Shown here piece after piece: positions 34,282 through 42,820 of a stretch of DNA of 54,367 nt (its first letter is position 1; every line of letters begins with the position of its first letter). Both the position numbers and the translations under genes were made by a program. Origin of the DNA: an uncultured Anaerolineae bacterium (lineage in GTDB: Bacteria; Chloroflexota; Anaerolineae; Promineifilales; Promineifilaceae); the NCBI GenBank assembly GCA_905479495.1, contig CAJQMR010000036.1, forward strand, positions 1 to 54,367, read 5' to 3'. The notes below the pieces were generated by a model, which saw only the letters and a program-made list of their open reading frames with translations, searched no databases and was not told where the DNA came from.

Positions 34282-35079
34282 ATGCCAAATGTGAACGTAA
34301 ATGATATTTCTTTATATTATGAAGAATCGGGCGAGGGAGAGCCGCTGCTGTTTTTGCATGGCCTGGGCACAGACGGCCGTTCCTGGGAATATCAGCGCGA
34401 CTTTTTTGCTGAACAGTTTCGGGTGATTGTGGTAGACGTGCGCGGACACGGCCGTTCGGCCCAACCGCCCGGTCCTTACAGCGTTTCCCAATTTGCTGCC
34501 GACATTTTTGCCCTGCTGGACCATTTGCAAATTGACCAGTTTCACCTGGTTGGCCTGTCGATGGGGGGTATGATTGGCTTCCAAATGGCTGTGGATCAAC
34601 CAAAGCGCTGCAAAAGCCTCACCATCGTCAACAGTGGGCCAGAGCTGGTGCCCAGAACCTTGAAAGAACGGTGGCAAATTTTACAGCGACGGCTGGTGCT
34701 CAACTTTTCCTCCATGGAAAAAATCGGTGAGTTTATTGGCGAGCGGCTTTTTCCCGAGCCGGAACAAGCGGAGTACAAAGAGCTGTTTGTGCAGCAGATG
34801 CGGGAAAATGATCCCCAGGCGTACAAGGCGGCAACCAATGCGCTGATTGGCTGGAGCGTGCGCTCGAAGCTGAATCGCATTCAATGCCCGGTGCTGGTTA
34901 TCAGCGGCGACATGGATTACACGCCCGTGGCCACCAAAGAAGCCTACGTGCGTGAATTACCCACCGCGCGGTTGCAGGTGATCCACAATTCTCGTCACGG
35001 CACACCCATCGACCAACCAGAGGCGTTTAATACGGCCGTTCTCCAATTCTTGCGCACGGTCTCCGAAAAACGAGTATAA
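34282..35079 (+). CDS. Alpha/beta-fold hydrolase
   Basis: The 265-residue protein carries the oxyanion loop LFLHGLGTDGRSW (~23-35), the nucleophile elbow GLSMGG (Ser ~93), the acid in VISGDMDYTP (~210) and the His in NSRHGTPID (~238). CGGAGGA precedes the ATG. It resembles 3-oxoadipate enol-lactonase or lipase-type members, but the substrate is not evident. It is followed by a 3-hydroxyacyl-CoA-dehydrogenase-like gene, which might suggest a shared acyl pathway. Confidence 0.88.
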   Translation: MPNVNVNDISLYYEESGEGEPLLFLHGLGTDGRSWEYQRDFFAEQFRVIVVDVRGHGRSAQPPGPYSVSQFAADIFALLDHLQIDQFHLVGLSMGGMIGFQMAVDQPKRCKSLTIVNSGPELVPRTLKERWQILQRRLVLNFSSMEKIGEFIGERLFPEPEQAEYKELFVQQMRENDPQAYKAATNALIGWSVRSKLNRIQCPVLVISGDMDYTPVATKEAYVRELPTARLQVIHNSRHGTPIDQPEAFNTAVLQFLRTVSEKRV

Positions 35080-35122
35080 TTCGGCCGATTTTGAGCATTC
35101 TTACCTACCAAAAGGTTCTTGC

Positions 35123-35881
35123 ATGAAAGTAGTGATTGCCGGGGAATCCCCCTTTGTGGAACAGATGGGCCAGCTTTGCACCCAGGCTAACCACGACACC
35201 GTCCTCTATTTGGTTGAAGATTTCACCTCTGCCCTGCACAGCGGCTATGCCATGCCGGATGCGGCTGGGGTGGATGTGGCCATCGAGCTGCACAATGAAT
35301 CTGCCGCCGCCAAAGAGGAACTGCTGGCCGCGCTGGGCGCGTTCATCCCGCCCGATGCCCTGCTGTTAACGTCTGCTCTGGCGACGAGTACCACCCAGGC
35401 GGCTGCCTGGGTGCCCAAGCCAGGCCGGGTGGTGGGGTTTGGCATTGTGCCACCGTTGCGCAAAGAAAGCGGCATGATCGAACTGGCAGCCGGTCTGCAA
35501 ACGGCCGAATCCAGCCTGAAAAGGGCGCAAAAGTTTGTTGAGGGACTGGGGTATGAAACGGCCGTTGTCGCTGATGGTCCCGGCCTGGTGCGGGCTCGCA
35601 CCGTTTGCTGCCTCATTAATGAAGCGGCCAGTGCCTTGCTGGAAGGTGTTGCCACCCCTGCCGACATCGACCAGGCCATGAAGCTGGGTACCAACTATCC
35701 CTATGGCCCACTGGAATGGGCTGACTACCTGGGGCTGGACACGGTGTTGGGCGTCATGAACGGCCTGTTCAGCGAGTGGGGCGAGGATAGATACCGTCCC
35801 TCGCCGTTGCTGAAACGGATGGTCTTGGCGGGGAGATACGGCCGTAAATCAGGCGAAGGCTTCTTTAAATATGGAGATTAG
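35123..35881 (+). CDS. 3-hydroxyacyl-CoA-dehydrogenase-like protein
   Basis: The 252-residue protein keeps the C-terminal 3HCDH domain (~160-250, with GLVRARTVCCLINEAASALLEG, LGTNYPYGPLEWAD and a YGRKSGEGFFKY ending). The N-terminal Rossmann part is short, and its GxGxxG is degenerate (AGESPFVEQMG). It may bind NAD poorly or have a changed role. The central motif FGIVPPLRKESGMIELAAG corresponds to the usual FNPV..M.LVEV region. The ATG has AAGG at a workable distance. Confidence 0.8.
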   Translation: MKVVIAGESPFVEQMGQLCTQANHDTVLYLVEDFTSALHSGYAMPDAAGVDVAIELHNESAAAKEELLAALGAFIPPDALLLTSALATSTTQAAAWVPKPGRVVGFGIVPPLRKESGMIELAAGLQTAESSLKRAQKFVEGLGYETAVVADGPGLVRARTVCCLINEAASALLEGVATPADIDQAMKLGTNYPYGPLEWADYLGLDTVLGVMNGLFSEWGEDRYRPSPLLKRMVLAGRYGRKSGEGFFKYGD

Positions 35882-35940
35882 AAATTGGAGATTGTTTCAT
35901 TAGAACTCAATCTCTAATCTTCAGTCGCCAATCTCTTTTT
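35881..35940. repeat. GGAGATT/AATCTC dispersed hairpin
   Basis: ATTGGAGATTG pairs with CAATCTCTAAT; a second CCAATCTC followed by TTTTT could end transcription of the upstream gene. It is built of the same kind of 7-9-base units as the other intergenic repeats. Confidence 0.55.
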
Positions 35941-35946
35941 AAACAT

Positions 35947-36198
35947 ATGGCCATAAAATATTGCCACATCTGCAACAAAGAAGATCGCCTGGGGCGGGGC
36001 CAAACCAGCAGCCGTGCCCTGGCCAACGGTATCGTCTGCCCGGTGTGTTATCAGCCTACCTGTGGCAACCATCTCGGCACCGTTCGCTGGCGCTGGCGCA
36101 GCAGCGGTGAAGTAGACTCGGCACAGGTGTGCAAAGAGTGCATCCGCAGCTACAAGCATCGTGATTGGGACCGCTACAGCCGCGACTGGATTACCTAA
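35947..36198 (+). CDS. Small multi-CxxC zinc-ribbon-like protein
   Basis: The 83-residue protein has four Cys pairs or near-pairs: CHICNKED, CPVCYQ, CGNH and CKECIRSYK. This suggests two zinc sites. The C-terminus is basic/aromatic (RDWDRYSRDW). No family is recognised. A strong ribosome site is lacking. Confidence 0.6.
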   Translation: MAIKYCHICNKEDRLGRGQTSSRALANGIVCPVCYQPTCGNHLGTVRWRWRSSGEVDSAQVCKECIRSYKHRDWDRYSRDWIT

Positions 36199-36206
36199 AG
36201 AAAAAG

Positions 36207-36277
36207 GTGTCATACCCGCGAAAGCGGGTATCCACCTTTGCTACCAAGATGGATTTCCGCCTGCGCGGAAATGACAC
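36207..36277. mobile_element. 71-bp MITE-like element
   Basis: Terminal inverted repeats GTGTCAT/ATGACAC with a hairpin in each arm: ACCCGCGAAAGCGGGT on the left and TTTCCGCCTGCGCGGAAA on the right. The right arm keeps pairing despite base changes relative to the common CCCGC form. This is a widespread intergenic repeat type. Confidence 0.65.
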
Positions 36278-36290
36278 AAAATGAAATTGG

Positions 36291-36566
36291 TTAACTTTGG
36301 GGATATGGCTCTACTTCGGGGCCAATAAGCTCTTTAAACAGCTCCAGCACTTCACCTGGTTCAGCGTGGCGACCCAACTGCTTCTTGGAATAAAGTAGTT
36401 CATCATTCACTTTGAACTCAAAAGCACCCTTACTACCTGTAATAAACGTAAATTCTTTAATGATGTGCTGGTAATGGCTCAGAATATCATCCGCCACACG
36501 GACGGCGCGTGCTGCATAGTTTCAAGGCACGCAATATTCAAGCGTAATCGTGTATTTTTTCTCCAT
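36291..36566 (-). CDS. SelW/Rdx-family selenoprotein with in-frame TGA (CVPU)
   Basis: The frame opens at ATG 36566 with GGAGG eight bases upstream and reads MEKKYTITLEYCVP, TGA (36524-36522), then NYAARAVRVADDI and on to a stop at 36291. Total 91 codons including the TGA. CxxU (or CxxC) followed by a helix and an FTFITGSKGAFEFKVN strand is the thioredoxin-like SelW/SelT/SelH (Rdx) signature, with Sec at exactly the TGA. Just 3' of TGA, CACG and CGTG pair around a seven-base loop, a possible bacterial SECIS. Redox function is inferred. A shorter frame starting after the TGA would be a misannotation. selA/B/C are not in the window. Confidence 0.8.
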
Positions 36567-36686
36567 TCGGTTACCTCCGTAAGATAAAGTGCATTGCGAA
36601 TTTGCTTGAAAATGGGTTTCGTTTGAGTAAAACAGAAGACGCAATACGAGGGTTGTCTGATTTAAGTATAGTGAGCCTCTGGAACC

Positions 36687-36715
36687 TTGACAACAACTCT
36701 CAGGTGGGCTACGAT
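36687..36715 (+). promoter_or_regulatory. Promoter of tRNA-Ala(CGC)
   Basis: TTGACA (36687-36692), 17-bp spacer, TACGAT (36710-36715), about 14 bases before the tRNA. It may also drive the T-box leader and leuS. Confidence 0.7.
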
Positions 36716-36728
36716 CCTGCTCGCTCCC

Positions 36729-36801
<73 letters not shown>

Positions 36802-37036
36802 TCTGCATTGTACCTTACAAAAGAAAATGTAAAGGCTGTGAACAGGAGTAGTAAGGAATAGTAATCGGTAAACGGTTATCGGTTAAGAAGGTAGAGAGTT
36901 GTGCCGTTGGCTGGAAGCATGACAAATTGTTCCCGAACTCGCCTGGGAGCTGCACCGGGGAACCGATATCAAATTAACCGGTGACGGTTTGTGCACGTTA
37001 CGCACCAGAGTGGATGGTTTTGACGATTGAATATTT

Positions 37037-37065
37037 TTGCACAAAGTGTGCAACTGGATTAAAAT
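37037..37065 (+). promoter_or_regulatory. Internal promoter with 17-bp palindrome before tRNA-Ala(GGC)
   Basis: TTGCAC (37037-37042), 17-bp spacer, TAAAAT (37060-37065). The -35 lies in the perfect symmetric TTGCACA-AAG-TGTGCAA (37037-37053), a candidate operator. Transcripts from here would lack the T-box aptamer. Confidence 0.55.
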
Positions 37066-37090
37066 TGAAAGTCGTCAACTGTGAAATTGA

Positions 37091-37166
<76 letters not shown>

Positions 37167-37251
37167 CTATCAAGATTTGGAGTTTTGCAGAAACTCCTAA
37201 ATCCATTTTCGATAGAAAATGGGTAACCATCAAACAGAGTGGTACCGCGGA

Positions 37252-37290
37252 AGCCCCTTTCGTCTCTGAAAAGACGAGCGGGGCTTTTTG
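37252..37290 (+). terminator. T-box terminator of leuS
   Basis: AGCCCC (37252-37257) pairs with GGGGCT (37280-37285) and CGTCT with AGACG, then TTTTT. The 5' arm directly follows the antiterminator core ACCGCGG. It probably also ends transcripts of the tRNA-Ala(GGC) gene. Confidence 0.88.
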
Positions 37291-37301
37291 TTTGGCAAAA
37301 T

Positions 37302-37329
37302 GTAGGTCAATTTTGCAAAATTGACCTAC
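37302..37329. repeat. Perfect 28-bp palindrome before leuS
   Basis: GTAGGTCAATTTTG followed by CAAAATTGACCTAC reads identically on both strands. It lies between the T-box terminator and the leuS ribosome site (AACAGGAG). A related but imperfect unit with AATTTTTGAGAAATTGACCA occurs near 44480-44507. Confidence 0.85.
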
Positions 37330-37345
37330 GAGAACAGGAGACAGT

Positions 37346-39793
37346 ATGAGCAACAAGTACAATCCAAATGCTGTAGAAGCCAAGTGGCAGAAAAAGTGGA
37401 ATGAAACTGGGCTGTACCGGCAGGAAATTGATAAAAGTCGGCCGAAGCATTACGCGCTGACGATGCTGCCGTATCCGTCCGGGGATTTGCACATTGGGCA
37501 TTGGTATGCCATGACGCCATCCGATGCGCGGGCGCGGTTTATGCGCATGAAAGGGTACAACGTGCTCTTCCCGATGGGCTTCGATGCGTTTGGGCTGCCT
37601 GCCGAAAATGCGGCCATTAAAAACAACGTTCACCCATCCAAATGGACGTTTGCCAATATCGAGCGGATGCGCGGCCAACTGCGCAGCATGGGGGCGATGT
37701 TTGATTGGGAGCGCGAAGCGGTTTCAGCCGACCCGGAATATTATCGCTGGACGCAGTGGTTTTTTAAGAAACTGATGGAGTTGAATCTGGCTTATCGCAA
37801 AATGTCGGCGGTGGATTTTTGCCCGAACTGCAACACGACGCTGGCACGGGAGCAGGTGTGGGGCGAGGACCGCCACTGCGAGCGCTGTGGCACGCCGGTC
37901 ATCAAGAAAGATTTGGAGCAGTGGTTCTTCAAGACGACAGACTATGCCGAGGAACTGCTGGATTTTAGCGGCATCGATTGGCCGGAGCGGGTGAAGGTGA
38001 TGCAGACGAACTGGATCGGCCGTTCGACTGGTGCTGACGTCGTTTTCCACACAGAGCAGGGTGATCCGCTGGAGGTTTTTACAACGCGACCAGACACGTT
38101 GTGGGGGGCTACTTTTATGGTGCTGGCCCCGGAACATCCGCTGGTGGGAAAACTCACGACGGATGCGCAGCTGGAAGCGGTGAGCCAGTATCGGGACCAG
38201 GCGCAGAAGCTGACGGACATTGACCGAGAAACGGCCGATCGCGAAAAAACAGGTGTCTTCACCGGCGCATATGCCATCAACCCGGTCAACGGGGCGCGCA
38301 TTCCTATCTGGATTGCCGATTATGTGCTGATGAGCTACGGCTCTGGGGCGATCATGGCCGTGCCGGCGCACGACGAGCGTGACTTTGCCTTTGCCAAAAA
38401 GTTTGGCCTGGAAATCATTGAGGTGATTCGTATGCCGGGGCGCGAGGACAGCGACGGCCCGTTGGAAGAAGCATACGTCTCCAAATATGAAGGGCATCTG
38501 ATTAACTCGGGTGAATTTACGGGTACGCCCGTGGCCGAAGCTGTCGAAAAAGTAACCGCCTGGATCGAAGAAAAAGGGATCGGCAAAGGGGCAATTAACT
38601 ATCGCCTGCGGGATTGGCTGATTAGCCGCCAGCGGTATTGGGGTGCGCCGATTCCGGTGATTTATTGCCCGGAGCATGGCGCGGTGCCCGTGCCCGATGA
38701 AGAGCTGCCGGTGCTGCTGCCGGAAGACGTAGAGTTTATGCCCACTGGGGAAAGCCCGCTGAAGATGCACGATGCCTTTTTGCACACGACCTGCCCCATT
38801 TGTGAGAAGCCTTCGCTGCGTGAAACGGATACGATGGACACGTTTATGTGCTCCAGCTGGTACCAATATCGTTACCTGAGCCCGCACGACAGCGAGCATC
38901 CGTTTGACCCGGAAGAAGGGGCGTACTGGCTGCCGGTGGATCAATACACGGGTGGTATTGAGCATGCCACGATGCATCTGATCTACACCCGCTTTTTCAC
39001 CAAGGCGATGCGGGAAATGGGGCTGGTAGACTTTCCTGAGCCGATGCTAAGCCTGTACAACCAGGGCATGGTGCTGGGCGAGGATGGCGAGAAGATGTCC
39101 AAATCGCGCGGCAATGTAGTGGCCCCGGATGCGCTGGTGGAAAAATATGGCGCAGACACGGTGCGCACCTACCTGATGTTCTTCGCCAAGTGGGATCAGG
39201 GTGGGCCGTGGAATTATGACGGCATCAAGGGGCCGCAGCGCTTGCTCAACGATGTGTGGGAGATTGGCACGCACGCGTATGAACCCGGTAAGGTGGATGC
39301 TGAGGCCGATCGCAGTTTGCGGCGCAAAACGCACCAGGTGATTCGCAAGGTGACGCAGGATTTGGAAGGATTTTCGTTTAATACGGCCGTTGCCGCCATC
39401 ATGGAACTGCGCAACACGATTTTAGACGCCAAGAAAGCGAAAAACGTCAGTACGGCCGTGTGGAACGAGGCTGTGGACAGCCTGCTGCTGGTCCTGGCGC
39501 CCATCGCGCCGCACATCACCGAGGAGCTGTGGGCGCAGCGCGGGCACGGCTACAGTGTGCACCAGCAGTCGTGGCCGGAGTGGGATGCCGAGGCGGCCAA
39601 AGAAGAGAGCCTCACGCTGGTGGTGCAGATCAACGGCAAGGTGCGGGACAAGATTGAGGTGGATGCCGGTCAGGACGACGAGATACTCAAGGAAATTGCC
39701 CTGGCCTCAGAAAAGGTGCAGGGCTGGCTGGAAGGCAAACCGCCGCGCAAGGTGATTGTGGTGAAGGGGCGGTTGGTGAATATTGTGAAGTAA
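37346..39793 (+). CDS. leuS: Leucyl-tRNA synthetase
   Basis: This cytoplasmic class-I synthetase charges tRNA-Leu. The 815-residue protein has HIGH at ~49-52 (DLHIGHWYAMTPSD), the zinc-like Cys set in CPNCNTTLAREQVWGEDRHC, the CP1 editing domain (TRPDTLWGATFMVLAPEHP, GAIMAVPAHDERDF), the CSSWYQYR region and KMSKS at ~583-587. The C-terminal anticodon and LeuS-specific domains end IVVKGRLVNIVK. AGGAG precedes the ATG. Expression is expected to be controlled by the leucine T-box upstream. A hairpin terminator follows. Confidence 0.97.
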   Translation: MSNKYNPNAVEAKWQKKWNETGLYRQEIDKSRPKHYALTMLPYPSGDLHIGHWYAMTPSDARARFMRMKGYNVLFPMGFDAFGLPAENAAIKNNVHPSKWTFANIERMRGQLRSMGAMFDWEREAVSADPEYYRWTQWFFKKLMELNLAYRKMSAVDFCPNCNTTLAREQVWGEDRHCERCGTPVIKKDLEQWFFKTTDYAEELLDFSGIDWPERVKVMQTNWIGRSTGADVVFHTEQGDPLEVFTTRPDTLWGATFMVLAPEHPLVGKLTTDAQLEAVSQYRDQAQKLTDIDRETADREKTGVFTGAYAINPVNGARIPIWIADYVLMSYGSGAIMAVPAHDERDFAFAKKFGLEIIEVIRMPGREDSDGPLEEAYVSKYEGHLINSGEFTGTPVAEAVEKVTAWIEEKGIGKGAINYRLRDWLISRQRYWGAPIPVIYCPEHGAVPVPDEELPVLLPEDVEFMPTGESPLKMHDAFLHTTCPICEKPSLRETDTMDTFMCSSWYQYRYLSPHDSEHPFDPEEGAYWLPVDQYTGGIEHATMHLIYTRFFTKAMREMGLVDFPEPMLSLYNQGMVLGEDGEKMSKSRGNVVAPDALVEKYGADTVRTYLMFFAKWDQGGPWNYDGIKGPQRLLNDVWEIGTHAYEPGKVDAEADRSLRRKTHQVIRKVTQDLEGFSFNTAVAAIMELRNTILDAKKAKNVSTAVWNEAVDSLLLVLAPIAPHITEELWAQRGHGYSVHQQSWPEWDAEAAKEESLTLVVQINGKVRDKIEVDAGQDDEILKEIALASEKVQGWLEGKPPRKVIVVKGRLVNIVK

Positions 39794-39820
39794 GTGGGTA
39801 ATTGCGTAATTTGTGAGTGG

Positions 39821-39856
39821 ACGGCCGTTTCTCGGGTGAGAAACGGCCGTTTTTTA
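39821..39856 (+). terminator. leuS terminator made of two ACGGCCGT copies
   Basis: ACGGCCGTTTCTC pairs with GAGAAACGGCCGT around GGGT, followed by TTTTTT. Two copies of the genome-wide octamer form the stem base. It overlaps the stop of the convergent STAND gene. Confidence 0.92.
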
Positions 39857-42715
39857 TTCCAAACCGTTCATAAAAGCGATAAAACGGGGATCGTCTCGAA
39901 TAAAATCGAAATCAGGGTCTTTTTGCATAAATTGCTGCAATTCTGGAGATTCTTCAAAAGCCAATTTTAGGAGCTTGATTGCTTCGTTTACGTCTTCACA
40001 AATAGCTGCAAAACAGGCTTGATTGTAATGACTGGCATTAGCAATTAAGGGCTTCGCTTGGGTGATTACTTTTTCATAGGCTGCTTCATCCCCCAACTTT
40101 CGATAGCAGGCTGCCAAAGAAACGTAAGTAGAGGCGTCATCGGAATTGAGCCGGATGGCTTGAGTGTAATCTTCGAGAGCGTCGTCCAACTTGCCCAGTG
40201 CTGCGTACGTGGTGCCGCGATTGTAGAAATAGTCAGCGTCATCGGAATTGAGCCGGATGGCTTGAGTGTAATCTTCGAGAGCATCGTCCAGATTGTCCAT
40301 TAATGAGAGGATCATCCCGCGATTATTATAAGCTTTGGCATATTTTGGATTGAGTTGGATGGCTTGATTATAATCTGAGAAAGCCTCATCGAACTTGCCT
40401 AATTGTGCGTACGTGACACCGCGATTGTTATAGGTGTTGGCGTCATCGGAATTGAGCTGTATGACTCGATCATAATCTGAGAAGGCCTCATCGAACTTGC
40501 CTAATTGTGCGTACGTGACACCGCGATTGTTGTAGACATTGGCGTTTTCTGGATTGAGATCAAGTGATCGATCGTACGCTTTAATTGCTAGGTTATGTTT
40601 ATTACTTAGGGTAAATGCGGCTCCCAATCGCATCCAGATACCTGCTTCTTCTGGTAGCCATTTTGTTGCTTTTTGCAGTAAGATTTCTGCTGCTGGGGCA
40701 AAAATACCATCAGAATTTCCGTCTGGCCACATCATTTGCGAAGCCAAATCATCCAAAGATTCCCCTAAAAGCTCGGCCAAAATCGTGCCATCTTCTGGTA
40801 AGCCACGTTCTGCCTCCGCCAATGCCCTTTGCGCTTTTTCCAAATCTTTTTGGCGCATAAAAACAACACCGCTAACCCAAGCCAGAATAGCTTTTCGTTC
40901 TTTTTCGTATTTTCCTTGCAGCCACCCTGATCGATTTAAGCGATTAAGTTCTTGAATCATTTTTGTAGCAGCATCAATATTGTGAGCGGATGTGGTTAGC
41001 ATTTTAAGCCGCTTTTTACCACGTTTGCTCAAATAGTTTTGCCAACTTGCACCAATTTCTAGCAGCCCCTGTGCCAGATCTATATTGTAAGCCAGCCCTT
41101 CAACAAAGCGGGGAATGAAATATTTCCACCCCTCCTGTTCCTCCAGCCAAAAATGGGTTTGGGTTAAATCCAGGCTCGCTTGGACCCAATCCTCATCCTC
41201 ACAACGATGCTCAAGCAACGGCAGTTCAGTTTCTAACTGCTGAATGTATTCGGCAAGAGCCGCCTGGGCATTCATGTTCAGGCGGCGGACATTCCAACTG
41301 CTACGCCTTTCATCTTGTTGCAAATAGGACAGAATATAAGTGGCTGGTTCATCATGAAGCCGCGCTTCGTGCAAATGAATGGCAGCATAATCCCGTCGCA
41401 ACACTTGCAATCGCGTGGGCAGGTCAAAGCTGTTGTTGCCAGCTTCGGTCTCCAACATTGCCTGTAAAACTTTGTGGTTTCCTTTGGCCAATGCCAAAGC
41501 ATAAATCGCCTGCTGATCGACCTCATTTTGTAAGGCGTGCAGCAGGTAGCGGGCCGTCATCTGCTCGACAATTTCCTGATGTGGCGTATGGCTGTCCAGA
41601 TCGCCGACAATTTCTGCAATGCCGACGCCTTTCTGCCAAATTTCACCTGCGGTGCGTAATGCCAGAGGAATACCACGGGTGGCCCGCGTCAACGCATCAA
41701 TTTCTGCCTCAGAGAGCGGATCGATCGCAGTCAATTCCCTAAAGTAGGCAGCCACATCAGCCCGCGCCAGTTGGTGTATATCATAGGGTAGGAAGCGACG
41801 GGGGAATACCTCAGCATACCCATGAAAATATTCGTCCCCAAATTGCCCACTCCGAACCAGGTTGTTTCGCCCACTAATAACCCAGATAAACTTGGGTCCG
41901 GCGGCTTTGATTAATTCTTTCATCCAGAAATCGGTGCGATCCACAATCTCGTATGTGTCCAAGAAGAAGATGATTGGCTTTTGCCCACTGATTTGCTCAA
42001 GCCCTTCTGCTAACGCTGTGGTTAACTGCTCATGCGGGTTCAAGAAAAGCTGATATTGCTCGGTCTTGAGCCGGGCTTGCAATTTGTTTTGCATGTAGTT
42101 TCGTAAACTGGCTGCCTGATCGGCCCCAATTTCTACCCCAGCTTCCATAAACTGCTGCGCTAGTTTTTCACCTGTTTCCCCAATGAGTACCTGCCAGCGA
42201 ATAATTTTTGCCAGAGCGCTCGTGGTGGCTCCCACTAATTTATGGCTAAATTCATCATTGGTTCCCCCACCGCCCGTCAAAATTTCTGCGGCCTGTTTTT
42301 CAATGTCACTCCGTTCGCGTACCATTTTTTGGTACTTGCCAAAGTGTCTTCCCCATTTTTCATTGCTCTGAATAATGGTGGCATGAATGCGTTCGAATAC
42401 GGTTTCCACGCTAATTTGGTCGCGTCCTACTTTTAAAGCAGGATGCTTGCGTCTTTCATCCTCCCAATCAATCCACAAGGTGTAAAATTTACCTTCAAAT
42501 TGTGGTTCTAGCTCGGCAATATCTTTAAACCGTCGGGCAAGGGTCGATTTACCAATGCCGCCACTGCCGTAAAGTAAAAAGATGTAGGGAAGTTCTTCGC
42601 CTGGCGGGGGTGGCAAGGTATCTTGCAAGGCTTGGCGAAATTGTTTTTGTTCTTCAACACGGCCTAAAAAGAGACGTCCGTTTACGTAAACTGGTTGGGG
42701 TTCTGGCTGCATCAT
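39854..42715 (-). CDS. STAND-family ATPase with TPR repeats
   Basis: The 953-residue protein has Walker A GSGGIGKST (~50-58), Walker B IIFFLDTYE (~250), an ISGR sensor shortly after (WVISGRNNL) and a winged-helix-like region (RATRGIPLALRTAGE). These match STAND/NB-ARC ATPases, which assemble on ligand binding and underlie many defence and signalling switches. The C-terminal half has helical repeats, ending in at least five TPRs (~680-870) with near-identical 34-residue units. No effector domain was recognised at the N-terminus; the first 20 residues are short. The start at 42715 has GAGG five bases upstream; in-frame GTG/ATG at 42748/42733 lack one. It contains no ACGGCCGT motif, unlike most neighbours. 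Confidence 0.82.
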   Translation of the reverse strand: MMQPEPQPVYVNGRLFLGRVEEQKQFRQALQDTLPPPPGEELPYIFLLYGSGGIGKSTLARRFKDIAELEPQFEGKFYTLWIDWEDERRKHPALKVGRDQISVETVFERIHATIIQSNEKWGRHFGKYQKMVRERSDIEKQAAEILTGGGGTNDEFSHKLVGATTSALAKIIRWQVLIGETGEKLAQQFMEAGVEIGADQAASLRNYMQNKLQARLKTEQYQLFLNPHEQLTTALAEGLEQISGQKPIIFFLDTYEIVDRTDFWMKELIKAAGPKFIWVISGRNNLVRSGQFGDEYFHGYAEVFPRRFLPYDIHQLARADVAAYFRELTAIDPLSEAEIDALTRATRGIPLALRTAGEIWQKGVGIAEIVGDLDSHTPHQEIVEQMTARYLLHALQNEVDQQAIYALALAKGNHKVLQAMLETEAGNNSFDLPTRLQVLRRDYAAIHLHEARLHDEPATYILSYLQQDERRSSWNVRRLNMNAQAALAEYIQQLETELPLLEHRCEDEDWVQASLDLTQTHFWLEEQEGWKYFIPRFVEGLAYNIDLAQGLLEIGASWQNYLSKRGKKRLKMLTTSAHNIDAATKMIQELNRLNRSGWLQGKYEKERKAILAWVSGVVFMRQKDLEKAQRALAEAERGLPEDGTILAELLGESLDDLASQMMWPDGNSDGIFAPAAEILLQKATKWLPEEAGIWMRLGAAFTLSNKHNLAIKAYDRSLDLNPENANVYNNRGVTYAQLGKFDEAFSDYDRVIQLNSDDANTYNNRGVTYAQLGKFDEAFSDYNQAIQLNPKYAKAYNNRGMILSLMDNLDDALEDYTQAIRLNSDDADYFYNRGTTYAALGKLDDALEDYTQAIRLNSDDASTYVSLAACYRKLGDEAAYEKVITQAKPLIANASHYNQACFAAICEDVNEAIKLLKLAFEESPELQQFMQKDPDFDFIRDDPRFIAFMNGLE
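40105..40610 (-). repeat. 102-bp tandem repeats encoding TPR units
   Basis: The C-terminal TPR coding region repeats with a 102-bp period. For example, the block beginning CGGAATTGAGCCGGATGGCT occurs at 40141 and 40243, and a CCTAATTGTGCGTACGTGAC block at about 40398 and 40500. High DNA identity implies recent duplication or gene conversion and likely copy-number variation. Confidence 0.85.
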
Positions 42716-42820
42716 GCTTTCCTCACCTTTCATGCGACTTGTGTTCACATTTTAAAGGTTGGAAAACAAAAAGCAACCAGCTTTTGGAATAATCTTATCT
42801 TTTGCGAGGTTGGATGGTGA

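Noticed and set aside
36997..37015. CCAGAGTGGATGG read as a second T-box antiterminator
   Set aside because: It lacks the ACCGCG half and no terminator follows. It fits the conserved segment after stem III, with the true antiterminator at 37236-37250.
37724..38977. A 417-codon open frame on the minus strand
   Set aside because: It lies wholly inside leuS on the opposite strand, is rich in Arg/His without domain motifs, and leuS is certain. Similar long antisense frames over dhaM (19368-20315), glpK (18688-19407) and ssnA are also shadows.
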